64,000 nucleotides of DNA from AC-32 sp963766375 (GCA_963766375.1 CAVXZG010000001.1:1-64000); one strand, 5' to 3'. Positions 1 through 11,493 are shown, counted from the first letter of the stretch. Program-made: numbers and translations. The notes: generated by a model from the sequence alone, not told the origin.

Positions 1-150
1 GCAGCCGAGGCTGCGATCGCCCGTTTCCGCTCAGCGCTTCCGAGAGCTCACGTCGAGTCGAGGCCCGACGCGATCCACGATCTCGTCTCCTACGACCCGG
101 CCGGCGTCGCGGAGCTCGTTGGTCGCTTCGCTGCTCAGCCGCCGCCGTAG
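1..150 (+). CDS. C-terminal fragment, possible alpha/beta hydrolase
   Basis: An open frame runs in from the left edge and stops at TAG 148-150, giving 49 residues. The tail has the motif HDLVSYDPAGVAELV, which resembles the region after the catalytic His in alpha/beta hydrolases (an H-D pair followed by a final helix). No catalytic Ser is visible because the gene starts outside the window. It converges on dusB and overlaps its 3' end by 16 nt. The family assignment is a guess from the tail alone. Confidence 0.4.
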   Translation, partial: AAEAAIARFRSALPRAHVESRPDAIHDLVSYDPAGVAELVGRFAAQPPP

Positions 151-1238
151 ATCGAGATCGGCAGGTCAAGCACGACGTCGTCCTCGCTGCCGGGAAGGTC
201 GGCCTCGAGCCGCTCCAGCACCTCGGCAGCGCCGGGCGCTGCCGCCAAGAGGCGCGTCTCGACCTCGTCCAGCGTCTCGAGCTGCACCAGCTCCTGCTTG
301 AACGGACGCGGGAAGCGACCCCGTCCCAGGTACCAGCCGTAGAACTTCTTCAGGAACCCGTGCGAGCGCCGCTCACCGAGCTCGCGCACGGTCTCCCGGA
401 TGAAGAGCAGCAGCTCGGCGACGACCTCCTCACGCGAGGGCTCGGCAACCTCGGTGTCCACGATCTCCCGCAGCGCCCACGGGTTGCCCTGCGCGGCCCG
501 GCCCACCATCACCGCCGCGGCGCCGGTCGTGGCAAGGATCGCCTGCGCCCGCGCGCGCGAGGTCACGTCTCCCGAGGCGACCACGGGAACGTCCACCAGC
601 TTCACCAGCTCCGCCGTGAGCGAATGGTCGGCCTCGCCGGTGTACATCTGCTTCGCCGAGCGGGGATGCAGGGTCAACGAAGCCGCGCCCGCCTCGACCA
701 GCCGCGGCCCGATCTCGAGACAGGCGCGCGAGCCGTTCTCGAGGCCTCGGCGCATCTTCACGGTCACCGGCACCGCTACGGCCTCGGCCACCGCCGAGAC
801 GATCCTGCAGGCGCGCTCCGGGTCGTCGAGGAGCGTCGCCCCGGCGCCGGTCTTGGTCACCTTCCGCACCGGGCAGCCGAAGTTCACGTCCACGATGTCG
901 GCGCCCGCGTCCTCGACCATCCGTGCCGCGTCGGCCATCACCTCGGGATCGGAGCCGAAGATCTGCACCGCGAGCGGCCGCTCGTCGGGAGAGATGCGCA
1001 GGTAGCCGAGCGTACGCTCGTTCCCGTGCTGGAGGCCGGCGCAGCTGACCATCTCCGAGCACACGAGACCTGCTCCGAACCGGCGTCCCTGGCGGCGAAA
1101 TGCCTGCACGCTGACCCCCGCCATCGGCGCCAGGACGAGGCGCGTCGGGATCACGACATCGCGTATCCACCAGGTGCTGCGGAGATCTGGTTGCACGGGC
1201 AAAAAGGGTACCGGGCGGGGGAGTTGACGTTCGTCCAT
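135..1238 (-). CDS. dusB: tRNA-dihydrouridine synthase (DusB-like)
   Basis: FMN-dependent reductase that converts uridine to dihydrouridine in tRNA D-loops. The N-terminal TIM barrel carries the family opening LAPMAGVSVQAFRR and the catalytic-loop motif NFGCPVRKVTKTGAG (Cys near residue 122), followed by phosphate-binding motifs KMRRGLENGS and VMVGRAAQGNPW. The helical C-terminal RNA-binding domain is present; the length of 367 residues is slightly above the usual 320-350. I chose ATG 1238 over a GTG at 1253 because a TTACCT -10 box lies exactly one leaderless distance upstream. It is divergent from greA. In Bacillus dusB also sits just before lysS. Confidence 0.93.
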   Translation of the reverse strand: MDERQLPRPVPFLPVQPDLRSTWWIRDVVIPTRLVLAPMAGVSVQAFRRQGRRFGAGLVCSEMVSCAGLQHGNERTLGYLRISPDERPLAVQIFGSDPEVMADAARMVEDAGADIVDVNFGCPVRKVTKTGAGATLLDDPERACRIVSAVAEAVAVPVTVKMRRGLENGSRACLEIGPRLVEAGAASLTLHPRSAKQMYTGEADHSLTAELVKLVDVPVVASGDVTSRARAQAILATTGAAAVMVGRAAQGNPWALREIVDTEVAEPSREEVVAELLLFIRETVRELGERRSHGFLKKFYGWYLGRGRFPRPFKQELVQLETLDEVETRLLAAAPGAAEVLERLEADLPGSEDDVVLDLPISIYGGG

Positions 1239-1253
1239 CCTCGCAGGTAACAT
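1224..1253 (+). promoter_or_regulatory. greA promoter (-35/-10)
   Basis: TTGACG at 1224-1229 and TAACAT at 1248-1253 are separated by 18 bp, close to the housekeeping sigma consensus. The predicted start is near 1260, leaving a roughly 45-nt leader that contains a strong ribosome binding site. Confidence 0.65.
1245..1250 (-). promoter_or_regulatory. Leaderless -10 box for dusB
   Basis: TTACCT read on the minus strand ends seven bases before ATG 1238, so transcription would start at the A of the start codon. It lies inside the spacer and -10 region of the divergent greA promoter. Confidence 0.4.
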
Positions 1254-1303
1254 CCGCGCCCGCGACGGCCCTTGCGCCGCGCGTTTTTCTTTAGGAGGAA
1301 CGG

Positions 1304-1777
1304 TTGAAAGACGTAATCCTCACACCAGAGGGGTTCAAGAAGCTCACGCAGGAGATCGAGTTTCTCTCGACCGAGAAGCGCCGCGAGGTCGCGGACCGCA
1401 TCCGCGTCGCCCGCGAGTTCGGCGACATCGCCGAGAACGCCGAGTACGACGACGCCAAGAACGAGCAGGCGCTGCTCGAGCACCGGATCGCAACGCTCGA
1501 GGAGCGACTACGCAATGCGCGCGTGATCGAGAAGAAGGACATCGCCAAGGATGTCGTCTCGGTCGGCTCGAAGGTCAGGCTGCGCGACCTCGACGCGAAG
1601 CAGACGGTCGAGTACCGCATCGTCGGGTCCGCCGAGGCCGACCCCGCCGAGAACAAGCTCTCGAACGAGTCGCCGGTGGGCAAGGCGATCATCGGCAAGA
1701 AGAAGGGCGAGACGGTCGAAGTCTCCGCGCCGCGCGGCTCGATGAAGTTCAAGATCCTCGAGATCAAAGCCGCTTGA
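1304..1777 (+). CDS. greA: Transcription elongation factor GreA
   Basis: Rescues backtracked RNA polymerase by stimulating transcript cleavage. It has 157 residues, the normal GreA size. The N-terminal half is the antiparallel coiled coil with the acidic tip motif GDIAENAEYDDAKNEQ, whose Asp and Glu residues reach the polymerase active site. The C-terminal half is the FKBP-like domain, including NKLSNESPVGKAIIGKKKG. The start is TTG 1304, fixed by AGGAGGA at about 1293-1299. It lies between dusB and lysS in a block otherwise like the Bacillus order, and has its own promoter upstream. Confidence 0.95.
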   Translation: MKDVILTPEGFKKLTQEIEFLSTEKRREVADRIRVAREFGDIAENAEYDDAKNEQALLEHRIATLEERLRNARVIEKKDIAKDVVSVGSKVRLRDLDAKQTVEYRIVGSAEADPAENKLSNESPVGKAIIGKKKGETVEVSAPRGSMKFKILEIKAA

Positions 1778-1839
1778 ATCGGCCGCACCGGCAAAGCCGG
1801 TACGGCCTCGACATCGGTCGGCGTCGCAAGCGAGCGCCT

Positions 1840-1845
1840 TAGACT
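1840..1845 (+). promoter_or_regulatory. Leaderless -10 box for lysS
   Basis: TAGACT ends nine bases before ATG 1854, predicting a 2-nt leader. There is no Shine-Dalgarno sequence between the box and the start codon. Confidence 0.5.
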
Positions 1846-1853
1846 CGACAGCG

Positions 1854-3201
1854 ATGCTGCCGAAGCGGTTTCCAGACCGGGAGGAGATCGCCGCGGTCCT
1901 GGCGGAGGCCGAGAAGGCCGAGCCCGGGCAAATGCTGGACTCCCAGCACCGCGTCGCCGGCCGCGTGATGGCGCGGCGCGACATGGGCAAACTCGCCTTC
2001 CTCGACCTGGTCGATCGCTCGGGGCGGATCCAGCTGATCGCTTCGGAAGGCCAGGGGCCTCGATCTCGGCGACATCGTTGGCGCCACCGGTAAGCCGGGC
2101 CGATCCAAGCGAGGCGAGCCGTCGCTCACCGTCGAGGAGCTCGAGCTCCTCGCGAAGATCAAGAGGCCGCTGCCCGACACCTTCCACGGGCTCACCGACG
2201 TCGAGACGCGTTACCGGCAGCGCTATCTCGACCTGCTCATGAACGAGGAGACGCGGGCAGATTTCGAGCTGCGCACCCGCATGGTGAGCGCGATCCGCCG
2301 CTACCTCGACGAGCGCGGCTTCCTCGAGGTCGAGACGCCGGTGCTGCAGCCGCGCTACGGCGGCGCCTTCGCCGAGCCGTTCGTTACTCATTACAACGAG
2401 CTCGACGCCGACTTCTACCTGCGGATCGCGACCGAGCTCTACCTCAAGCGCCTGATCGTCGGCGGGCTCGAGCGCGTCTACGAGCTCGGCAAGGACTTCC
2501 GCAACGAGGGCATCTCGTACAAGCACGCGCCGGAGTTCACGATGCTCGAGTGGTACGAGGCGTATGCGGACTACACCGACACGATGGCGCGGATCGAGGA
2601 GCTCGTCGAGTCCGTCGCGCGCGAGACGACCGGCGGCACGCAGGTCACCTTCCGCGGCCACGAGATCGACCTGAAGGCGCCCTGGCGGCGGCTCAAGCTC
2701 GTGGACGCGCTCGAGGGGCACGGCCTCTGGACGCGCGACGAGGCCGAGCTGCGCTCGCGGCTCGAGGAGCGCGGGGTGGACACGAAGCAGGACAAGAGCT
2801 GGGCGCAGCTCGTCGACCACGCGCTCAGCCACTTCGTCGAGCCAGAGCTGATCCAGCCGACGATCCTGCACGACTACCCGATCGAGCTCTCGCCCTTCGC
2901 GCGCGCGACCGACGAGGATCCGTCGATCGTCGAGCGCTTCGAGTACTTCGTAGGCGGGATGGAGCTCGGCAACGCCTTCAGCGAGCTGAACGACCCCGAC
3001 GAGCAGGCGGCGCGGTTCGCGCAGCAGGCGGCGGAGGTCGGCGGAGAGCCGGGCGACCCGGACTACGTCGAGGCGCTCGCGTATGGGATGCCGCCCACGG
3101 GCGGGCTCGGGCTCGGGATCGACCGGCTGGCGATGGTGTTGACCGGCCGCGAGGCGATCCGCGACGCGATCCTCTTTCCGGCGCTGCGGCCCAGGGACTA
3201 G
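1854..3201 (+). CDS. lysS: Lysyl-tRNA synthetase, class II (frame break near 2050)
   Basis: Charges tRNA-Lys. The first part, from ATG 1854, encodes the start of the OB-fold (RVMARRDMGKLAFLDLVDRS). At about 2050-2056 the frame changes, and the protein continues as LDLGDIVGATGKPGRSKRGE. Class II motif 1 surrounds YRQRYLDLLMNEET, motif 2 is DFRNEGISYKHAPEFTMLEW and motif 3 is LGLGIDRLAMVLTG. Between LIAS and LDLGDI about 10-14 residues normally found in LysRS are missing, so the break looks like a short non-triplet deletion rather than one lost base. Since lysS is essential, a sequence error is more likely than a pseudogene. The TAG stop overlaps the GTG start of the next gene. Confidence 0.9.
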
Positions 3202-4316
3202 TGGAGGCGGAGAGGCGGTACGCGCTCGACGCGCTGCTCGACGCGCTCGGGCTGCCGTTCGACGAGGCCGCGCCCGCGAGGCCGGAGGAGCTCGACGAGG
3301 TGTTCGGCGCTCTTGACCCTCGCCGCGGAGCGGGAGGCAGGGCTCGACGCCCACGGCCGGCCGTTGCCGCCGGAGCGGCCGCCGGGGCCGCGCGTCGCCG
3401 AGCTGGCGGCTGCGCTCGGGGAACGGCTCGGCGAAGATCGGCGCGGCTATCCCGGCGGCGAGCGGTTCCTGGTCGCGCTCACGCACGACGTGGACCTGCT
3501 CGGCGCGGGTGGAGCGCGGACGGCTGTGCGCAAGCTCGGCGGTGGGATCGTGCGGCGCTCGAAGCAGCATCTGCGGGAAGGCGTCGCGTTCGCGCTCGAC
3601 GCCGCTCGTGGCCGAGATCCGGCCTACCCGTTCGAGCAGATGCTCGACGCCGAGGCCGGTCGGGGCTCGACGTGCTTCTTCCTGACGCGACAGGAGGACC
3701 CGCATGACGGCTACCCGGAGCGCTACCAACCGGCGCTCGGGCGCGCGCTCGAGCGCACGGCCGCGGCCGGGGTCGAGATAGCGCTCCATGCCTCCTACCG
3801 CGCGCGGGAACGACCGGGTGCGATCGCGGAGGAGGCGCAGTTGCTCGACCACCCGCAGGGCCTCCGCCACCACTACCTTCGCAGCGCTCCCGAGCGCCTG
3901 GCCGCCGAGCTGCGCGCGGCGGGCCTGCGCTACGACTCGAGCGTCGGCTGGCCCTCGCTCCCGGGCCTGCGCGCGGGCACGCCCTACCCCTACCGGCTCT
4001 GGGACGTCGAGCGGCATGAGCCTGGCGGGTGGGAACTGCCGCTCGCAGTGATGGACGCAACCCTCGCCGAGGAGCGCTACCTCGCGCTCGGCCCGCAGGG
4101 CGCCTACGAGGCCGCCGTCGCGGCGCTCGAGCCGGTTGCGGAGCACGGCGGCGCGGTTGCGCTGCTCTGGCACCCGCCCTCGCACCACCCTCGGCTCTCG
4201 AACGGCTTCGATCGAGATCTATCGACGCTTGCTCACCTGGATCGACGAGCGAGGCGGCTGGGCGGGTACCGCGGCTCGAGACCCTCGATCGTTGGGAAGC
4301 TCGCCGGCTACGGTGA
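3201..4316 (+). CDS. Polysaccharide deacetylase family protein (multiple frame breaks)
   Basis: The likely start, GTG 3201, overlaps the lysS stop. The protein must be read through three frames, with changes near 3312, 4212 and 4270, to end at TGA 4314-4316 (about 370 residues). The central frame carries polysaccharide-deacetylase (NodB-like) features: THDVD, the metal-binding Asp/Asp signature after a beta strand; FFLTRQEDPHDGYPERY; then IALHAS and LRYDSSVGW. The spliced end reads GFDRIYRRLLTWIDERGGW and then LETLDRWEARRLR. The family removes acetyl or other N/O-substituents from sugars. The neighbouring phosphatase and epimerase suggest a surface-glycan role, which is inference. Confidence 0.72.
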
Positions 4317-4896
4317 GCTAGGGCGAACAGTGCGGCTAGCGCATGGAGGTCGGTTACGAGCGCTCGCAACTCCTCGGCTATGCGGCGCTGGGCCGCCGGC
4401 GTCTTACCCAGCGGGTCGGCGATTTCCGGCACGGCGTTCGCCCTGTAGTCGTGGGGCCGCGCTGTATGCGCACGTTCGATTCGCGCCCGGGCCTGGTTCA
4501 TCGGCTCGGCTTGACGGGGCGGCTCCGGAATCGCGTCGAGCAGGTTGAGAAGCTCCGGGAGCGTGAAAGCGCGCTCGAGTCGCGCGCCTCCGTCAACGAC
4601 CGCGGCTGCCACGTGCATCCGCTCGAAGCCGAGCACGAGGTCGCACGCCTCGAGATGACCGCGGGCGACGTTCTGCGCTCGGTGGCCGGAGAGATCGAGC
4701 CCATAGCTCTTTGCGATCTTCACGGCCTCGGGAAGGGCGGGCACCGGCCCGAGCTCGAGAGTCCCGAGGGAGACGACCGCCACCGGAAGCTCTTTTGTTC
4801 GCTCGGCGAGCAGCGCCGCCGCCAGAGGGCTCCGGAAACGGTTACCGGTGCAAACGAATGCTACGCGGAGGCTGCCTTCGCTCAGCGGCCCTCCAC
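4317..4896 (-). CDS. Low-molecular-weight protein tyrosine phosphatase-like
   Basis: The P-loop CTGNRFRS (C-X5-R-S) lies near the N-terminus, and the general-acid Asp loop IADPLGKTPAAQ lies near the C-terminus; both are diagnostic for LMW phosphatases. No normal start codon is in frame upstream of the P-loop. GTG 4896, just after the epimerase stop, would give VEGRLSEGSLRVAFVCTGN if one base is missing near 4886; otherwise a CTG at 4885 must be used. The same frame stays open far into the antisense of the deacetylase, so the 3' boundary given here is approximate. Such enzymes often regulate tyrosine kinases of polysaccharide export, consistent with its neighbours. Confidence 0.65.
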
Positions 4897-4898
4897 AG

Positions 4899-5915
4899 CT
4901 ACGACGCCTCGATCGCTTCCTGCTCGGGTGAAGTCGAGGTGGCGCGCATGTGGTCGATCACGTCATGGAGGATTCGACTCGTGTCGAGGGACGGCCGCCA
5001 TCCGGTAGCGGCCTCGATCTTCCCAATGGCGGGCTCGCGGTGGAGGGTGTCCTCGATTCCGACTCCGTAGACCTCGTCGTAGGGAACGAAGCTGAGCTCG
5101 GACCGGGAGCTGGTCAGCTCGCGGATGCGCTCCGCGAGGTCGAGGATCTTGATCCGATCGGTGGAGCCGACGTTGAAAATCTCCCCCGAGATCGACTGCG
5201 CGTCCATCAGGCCATGCAGCGCCCGAACCGTGTCGGCGACGTGGCAGAACGAGCGAGTCTGCGACCCGTCACCATGCACTTCGAGCGGTAGCCCGCTGAG
5301 TGCGGCGCCGACGAAGCGCGGAATCACCATTCCATACTGGCCACTCTGCCTGGGCCCGACGGTGTTGAAGAGGCGGACGATGACCACGTCGAGTTCCCGC
5401 TCCAGGTGGTACGAGAGCGCCAGGTGCTCGTCCATCGCCTTCGAGTCCGCGTACAGCCACCGCTTTTCGGTGGTCGGACCGTAGATCCGACGGTCGCCTT
5501 CCGAGAGCGGTCGCTCTTCTCGGTGATCGCCGTAGACCTCGGAGCTCGAGGTGATGAGGACGCGCTTGCCGAAGCGGCTCGCCTGCTCGAGGACGTTCTC
5601 GGTCCCCTGAACGTTCGTCACCATCGTGCGCACCGGCTGCTCGACGATCAGCCGGACTCCAACGGCCGCGGCGAGGTGGTAGACGACGTCGCATTTGTGC
5701 ACGAGCTCGTTGACGGTCGAAGGGGAGAGCACCGAGTCCACCACGAGGTGGTAGTCCCGCCGATCCTTGAGGTGCTCGACGTTGGCCGCGTTGCCGGTGG
5801 AGAGGTCGTCGAGGGCGAAGACCTCCCAGCCGGCGGATAGCAGGCGCTCCGTCAGGTGCGATCCGATGAAGCCGGCGCCGCCGGTAACGAGTGCCTTTCC
5901 GGAAGCGGCCTCCAC
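4899..5915 (-). CDS. NAD-dependent epimerase/dehydratase (extended SDR)
   Basis: 338 residues. The N-terminal Rossmann motif GGAGFIGSHL is followed by DDLSTGN, YHLAA, and the catalytic SSS with YADSK (the YxxxK pair). The later segments VRLFNTVGPRQSGQYGMVIP and GDGSQTRSFCHVADT are typical of UDP-glucose 4-epimerase and UDP-glucuronate decarboxylase relatives. The substrate is probably a nucleotide sugar, but which one cannot be told from the sequence. The start is GTG 5915, placed exactly at the predicted transcription start of a TAGGCT box. It is the first gene of a leftward pair with the phosphatase. Confidence 0.88.
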   Translation of the reverse strand: MEAASGKALVTGGAGFIGSHLTERLLSAGWEVFALDDLSTGNAANVEHLKDRRDYHLVVDSVLSPSTVNELVHKCDVVYHLAAAVGVRLIVEQPVRTMVTNVQGTENVLEQASRFGKRVLITSSSEVYGDHREERPLSEGDRRIYGPTTEKRWLYADSKAMDEHLALSYHLERELDVVIVRLFNTVGPRQSGQYGMVIPRFVGAALSGLPLEVHGDGSQTRSFCHVADTVRALHGLMDAQSISGEIFNVGSTDRIKILDLAERIRELTSSRSELSFVPYDEVYGVGIEDTLHREPAIGKIEAATGWRPSLDTSRILHDVIDHMRATSTSPEQEAIEAS

Positions 5916-5921
5916 CGGCTC

Positions 5922-5927
5922 AGCCTA
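5922..5927 (-). promoter_or_regulatory. Leaderless -10 box for the epimerase
   Basis: TAGGCT on the minus strand ends seven bases before GTG 5915, predicting a zero-length leader. Confidence 0.5.
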
Positions 5928-6156
5928 ACCAACAGCCTTCCGGGTCGAGCCCAGGAACCGGATCCGGCGTACTCGCATCCCTCGAACGAGGTGGCTTGAA
6001 GGAGTGATTGTGCGCAAGGTCCCGCTCGCGGGCGCCGATCCAGATGGCGAGCAGGAGTGCGGTTGCCGCCCGACCGTCCGCCGAATGAAACGTCTTCCGA
6101 CGAGTCGGCCGCGGGCACATGCCTCGGGCCGGCTCGTCGGTCTACTTCAGCAGGCC
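5928..6156. other. Intergenic stretch without a convincing gene
   Basis: A minus-strand frame of 66 codons covers 5920-6120 and has a short hydrophobic run (ATALLLAIWIGA), but it has no ribosome binding site and an Arg/Pro-rich remainder unlike its neighbours. I see no recognisable gene here. Confidence 0.3.
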
Positions 6157-6192
6157 GAGCGGGCACGCCCCGCCGCCCGGGGCGGCCCGCTC
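6157..6192 (-). terminator. Strong GC hairpin
   Basis: GAGCGGGC (6157-6164), a bulged A, CGCCCCG (6166-6172), a 5-nt loop, CGGGGCG (6178-6184) and GCCCGCTC (6185-6192) form a 15-bp stem. It lies just beyond the stop of the small minus-strand ORF, so a terminator without a U-tract is the simplest reading. Confidence 0.5.
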
Positions 6193-6198
6193 GACTAC

Positions 6199-6351
6199 TT
6201 AGATGCGAGCGGGCTCGTGTTCACGCGCGAGCAACAGCGTCGCCGCGATGAAACTCGTCAGCGCCGGCCCGGCTGCCCAGAGCGGCCCGAGCGACGCCAG
6301 CGCCAGGTACCCGGCCACGAAGAGCAGTAGTGAAGAAGCACGTCGACCCAT
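6199..6351 (-). CDS. Small membrane protein, 50 aa
   Basis: The ORF from ATG 6351 to TAA encodes a basic start (MGRRASS) and two hydrophobic runs, LLLFVAGYLALASLGPLW and ALTSFIAATLLLA, ending in a short charged tail. This fits a two-span membrane microprotein. The strong hairpin 7 nt beyond its stop supports a real transcription unit. Against it, the only purine-rich stretch (AGGGG) abuts the start codon. It is divergent from clpC. Function unknown. Confidence 0.45.
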   Translation of the reverse strand: MGRRASSLLLFVAGYLALASLGPLWAAGPALTSFIAATLLLAREHEPARI

Positions 6352-6392
6352 CCCCTAAGGGCTATCTAACGCGATTTGGAGGCAAAAAGATA

Positions 6393-6435
6393 CGGGCGTC
6401 GAACGCCCGGTCGGGGGATGCGCTACCCCCCGACC
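6393..6435 (+). promoter_or_regulatory. Tandem hairpins upstream of clpC
   Basis: Two perfect inverted repeats abut: CGGGCGT/ACGCCCG (6393-6409, 3-nt loop) and GGTCGGGGG/CCCCCGACC (6409-6435, 9-nt loop). They lie just upstream of the predicted clpC -10 box and between divergent genes. They do not match CtsR, CIRCE or HAIR operators, so they may be a different operator or a terminator for leftward read-through. Confidence 0.4.
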
Positions 6436-6442
6436 CGTTCGC

Positions 6443-6448
6443 TACGAT
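6443..6448 (+). promoter_or_regulatory. -10 box for clpC
   Basis: TACGAT predicts a transcription start near 6455 and a 38-nt leader containing the clpC ribosome binding site. No good -35 is visible. Confidence 0.4.
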
Positions 6449-6492
6449 GGGCGACTCAGCAACTCCGCGGACCGAAGGGGAAAGGAAGCGAT

Positions 6493-9018
<2,526 letters not shown>

Positions 9019-9022
9019 TTCT

Positions 9023-10540
9023 TTGAGGAGTGGCGGCCTCCGCCTGGGGGTCGTCGCGTTCCTCGTCGGCGCCGGGACGCTGGCGACCGAGATCTCCGCC
9101 TCGCGGCTGCTCGCGCCGTACTTCGGCGCCTCGACGGTCGTCTGGGCGAACATCATCGGGCTGACGCTCGCGTACCTCGCGCTCGGCTACTGGCTCGGCG
9201 GCCGGCTCGCCGACCGGAGGCCCGACCCGCGCGTGCTGGGAGCGATCCTGCTGGTGGCCGCGGCGGCCCTGGCGGTGACGCCGTTCGCTGCCCGGCCGTT
9301 CCTGCACTGGGCGTTGCACGGCTTCGACACCGTCTCGGTCGGCTCGGTCGCGGGGTCGTTCTTCGCCGCGCTTGCGCTCTTCGCCGTGCCGGTGACGGCG
9401 CTCGGGGCAGCGGCACCGTTTCTCGTCCGCCTCGCGCTCGACAGCGTCGCCGAAGCCGGAAGGGTCGCGGGCCGGCTGTACGCGCTTTCGACCGCCGGCA
9501 GCCTCGCCGGCACCTTCGTCGCGGCGCTGGTGACGATCCCGTGGGCCGGAACGCAGCGGACGCTGGTCGGCACCGCCGCCCTCGTGGCCGCGGGCGCGGC
9601 CCTGCTGCTCGGTAGGGCCTGGCTGCTCGCGCCGGTCGCGGTCGCGGCGCTGCTGGCCGTCCCGCCGCCACAGATCAAGAACGCGATCTACCAGACGGAG
9701 TCGCAATACCAGTACATCCGCGTCGTCTCCGACGGGCACGGCGGTCGTGAGCTCGAGTTGAACGAGGGCGTCGCCACGCACTCGGCTTGGCGCCCCGACT
9801 CGGTGCTCACGGGCCGCTACTGGGATCTCTTCCTGATGCTGCCGCCGCTGCTCCCGCACCCGCCCCGCCGGATGCTCGTGATCGGCAACGCGGGCGGCAC
9901 GATGGCGCGCGCCTACGGGCGCTTCTACCCGGGCGTGGCGATCGACGGGGTCGAGCTCGACCCGAAGCTGAACGAGGTGGCGCGCCGCTTCTTCGGAGCC
10001 AACGACAACCCGCGCCTACGCCTGATCGCCGCCGACGGGCGGCCCTTTCTCGAGCGGACGAAGAAGCGCTACGACCTGATCGTCGTGGACGCGTACCGCC
10101 AGCCGTACGTGCCCTTCTACCTGGCCACGAACGAGTTCTTCCGGCTCGCGCGCGAGCACCTGCGGCCCGGCGGGGCAATCGCATTGAACGTCGCCGCGAC
10201 CCCCACCGACCGTAAGCTCTCCGACGCGATCGGGACGACGCTGCTGAGCGCCTTCTCGCAGGCCTGGCGCTGGCGGGCGCTGCGCTTCAACGACGTCGTG
10301 TTCGCGCTGCGCGAGCCGGCAACGCGCGACGAGCTGGAGAGCCGCGCGGCCCGTGCCCCTGGTGAGGTCGCGCTCCTGCTGCCGCTCTTCCGCAGCCGTC
10401 TGGAGCCGGTGCGCGCAAAGGGGAAGCCGCTCACCGACGACCGGGCCCCGGTCGAGTGGCTGACCGACCGCATGATCCTGCGCGAGGTCGAGCGGGGCGG
10501 GGACTTCGCCGAGACTCCGCTGCCGACGGCCCCTCGCTAG
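9023..10540 (+). CDS. Spermidine synthase-like protein fused to MFS-like membrane domain
   Basis: 505 residues. The first ~200 form about seven or eight transmembrane helices beginning ATEISASRLLAPYFG, a signature of the fused MFS/spermidine synthase group. The C-terminal half is a Rossmann methyltransferase-like fold: MLVIGNAGGTMARAY (nucleotide loop), VELDPKLNEVARRFF and DLIVVDAYRQPYVPF. The usual polyamine-synthase GGGDG loop is altered to GNAGG, so true aminopropyl transfer is uncertain. The TTG start lies 5 nt after the clpC stop, suggesting co-transcription, but the gene has no obvious tie to proteolysis. Confidence 0.8.
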   Translation: MRSGGLRLGVVAFLVGAGTLATEISASRLLAPYFGASTVVWANIIGLTLAYLALGYWLGGRLADRRPDPRVLGAILLVAAAALAVTPFAARPFLHWALHGFDTVSVGSVAGSFFAALALFAVPVTALGAAAPFLVRLALDSVAEAGRVAGRLYALSTAGSLAGTFVAALVTIPWAGTQRTLVGTAALVAAGAALLLGRAWLLAPVAVAALLAVPPPQIKNAIYQTESQYQYIRVVSDGHGGRELELNEGVATHSAWRPDSVLTGRYWDLFLMLPPLLPHPPRRMLVIGNAGGTMARAYGRFYPGVAIDGVELDPKLNEVARRFFGANDNPRLRLIAADGRPFLERTKKRYDLIVVDAYRQPYVPFYLATNEFFRLAREHLRPGGAIALNVAATPTDRKLSDAIGTTLLSAFSQAWRWRALRFNDVVFALREPATRDELESRAARAPGEVALLLPLFRSRLEPVRAKGKPLTDDRAPVEWLTDRMILREVERGGDFAETPLPTAPR

Positions 10541-10543
10541 CCT
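10538..10543 (+). promoter_or_regulatory. Leaderless -10 box for the EamA transporter
   Basis: TAGCCT ends seven bases before GTG 10550, so the predicted transcript begins exactly at the start codon. Confidence 0.5.
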
Positions 10544-10549
10544 GCGCCG

Positions 10550-11458
10550 GTGCCTCGCAGGCTTCACGAACGGCCGATCCTGGCCGCGCTCACGGGCGCC
10601 GTCGCGATCTCGTTCTCGGGGATCCTCTACCGCGTAGCGCACGTCTCACCGTCGACCGGGGCGGTCTTTCGCTGCCTCTACGCGGTGCCGCCGCTGTTGT
10701 TGCTGGCGAAGCTGGAGGACCGCCGCTACGGGCCGCGGCCCCTGAAGCAGCGGGGGCTGGCCTGGCTCGCCGGCGTCTTGTTCGCGGTCGACCTGATCGC
10801 GTGGCACCAAGGGATCGAAGAGGTCGGCGCCGGCCTCGCGACGGTGCTCGGGAACCTGCAGGTCGTCCTCGTGGGGCTGCTGGCCTGGGCGATCCTGCGC
10901 GAGCGGCCGTCGAACCGGTCGCTGGCCGCGATCCCGGTAGCGCTCGTCGGCGTAATCCTGATCTCGGGCGTGCTCGAGCAGGGGGCGTACGGGCGCAACC
11001 CGGGGCTCGGCGTGGCCTTCGGCATCCTGACCGCGGTCTCGTACGCCGGCTTCCTGCTCCTGCTGCGAGAGAGCAACCGTGACCTGCGTCGGCCCGCCGG
11101 CCCGCTCTTCGACGCGACCCTCGTCGCCGGCCTGACCTGCATCCCGATCGGCCTCGTGATCGGCAACCTCGACTGGACACCGGGCTGGCCTGCGCAGGGC
11201 TACCTGCTCCTGCTGGCCCTGAGCTCGCAGGTACTCGGCTGGCTGTTGATCTCGATCACGCTGCCTCGCCTGCCGGCCGCGCTGACCTCGGTGCTGCTGA
11301 CCTTCCAGCCGGTGCTGACGGTGCTCTTCGCCTGGGCGATCCTCGACGAGTCCCCTTCCGCGCTCCAGCTCGGCGGCGTCGCGCTCGTCCTCTGCGGGTT
11401 GTTGATCGTCTCCACGGGCCGGCGCAGGAAAGTTGGGGAATTAGTTCCAGCTTCGTGA
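10550..11458 (+). CDS. EamA/DMT-family transporter
   Basis: 302 residues with ten hydrophobic segments in two repeated halves, the drug/metabolite transporter layout. It opens LAALTGAVAISFSGILYRVA, has LGNLQVVLVGLLAWAILRERP at the end of the first half, and the matching LLTFQPVLTVLFAWAILDE in the second. It is probably an inner-membrane exporter of a small metabolite; the substrate cannot be inferred. The start GTG 10550 is supported by the -10 geometry. It sits 10 nt after the spermidine synthase-like gene. Confidence 0.87.
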   Translation: MPRRLHERPILAALTGAVAISFSGILYRVAHVSPSTGAVFRCLYAVPPLLLLAKLEDRRYGPRPLKQRGLAWLAGVLFAVDLIAWHQGIEEVGAGLATVLGNLQVVLVGLLAWAILRERPSNRSLAAIPVALVGVILISGVLEQGAYGRNPGLGVAFGILTAVSYAGFLLLLRESNRDLRRPAGPLFDATLVAGLTCIPIGLVIGNLDWTPGWPAQGYLLLLALSSQVLGWLLISITLPRLPAALTSVLLTFQPVLTVLFAWAILDESPSALQLGGVALVLCGLLIVSTGRRRKVGELVPAS

Positions 11459-11481
11459 GGGTTCCCGTCCGCGGGCGTTCC

Positions 11482-11487
11482 TAGGAT
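11482..11487 (+). promoter_or_regulatory. Leaderless -10 box for radA
   Basis: TAGGAT ends seven bases before GTG 11494, so the predicted transcript begins exactly at the start codon. Confidence 0.55.
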
Positions 11488-11493
11488 GGCTGG

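Noticed and set aside
1291..4188. 965-codon minus-strand ORF
   Set aside because: It is antisense to greA, lysS and the deacetylase, with Arg/Leu/Glu-rich low-complexity translation and no domain.
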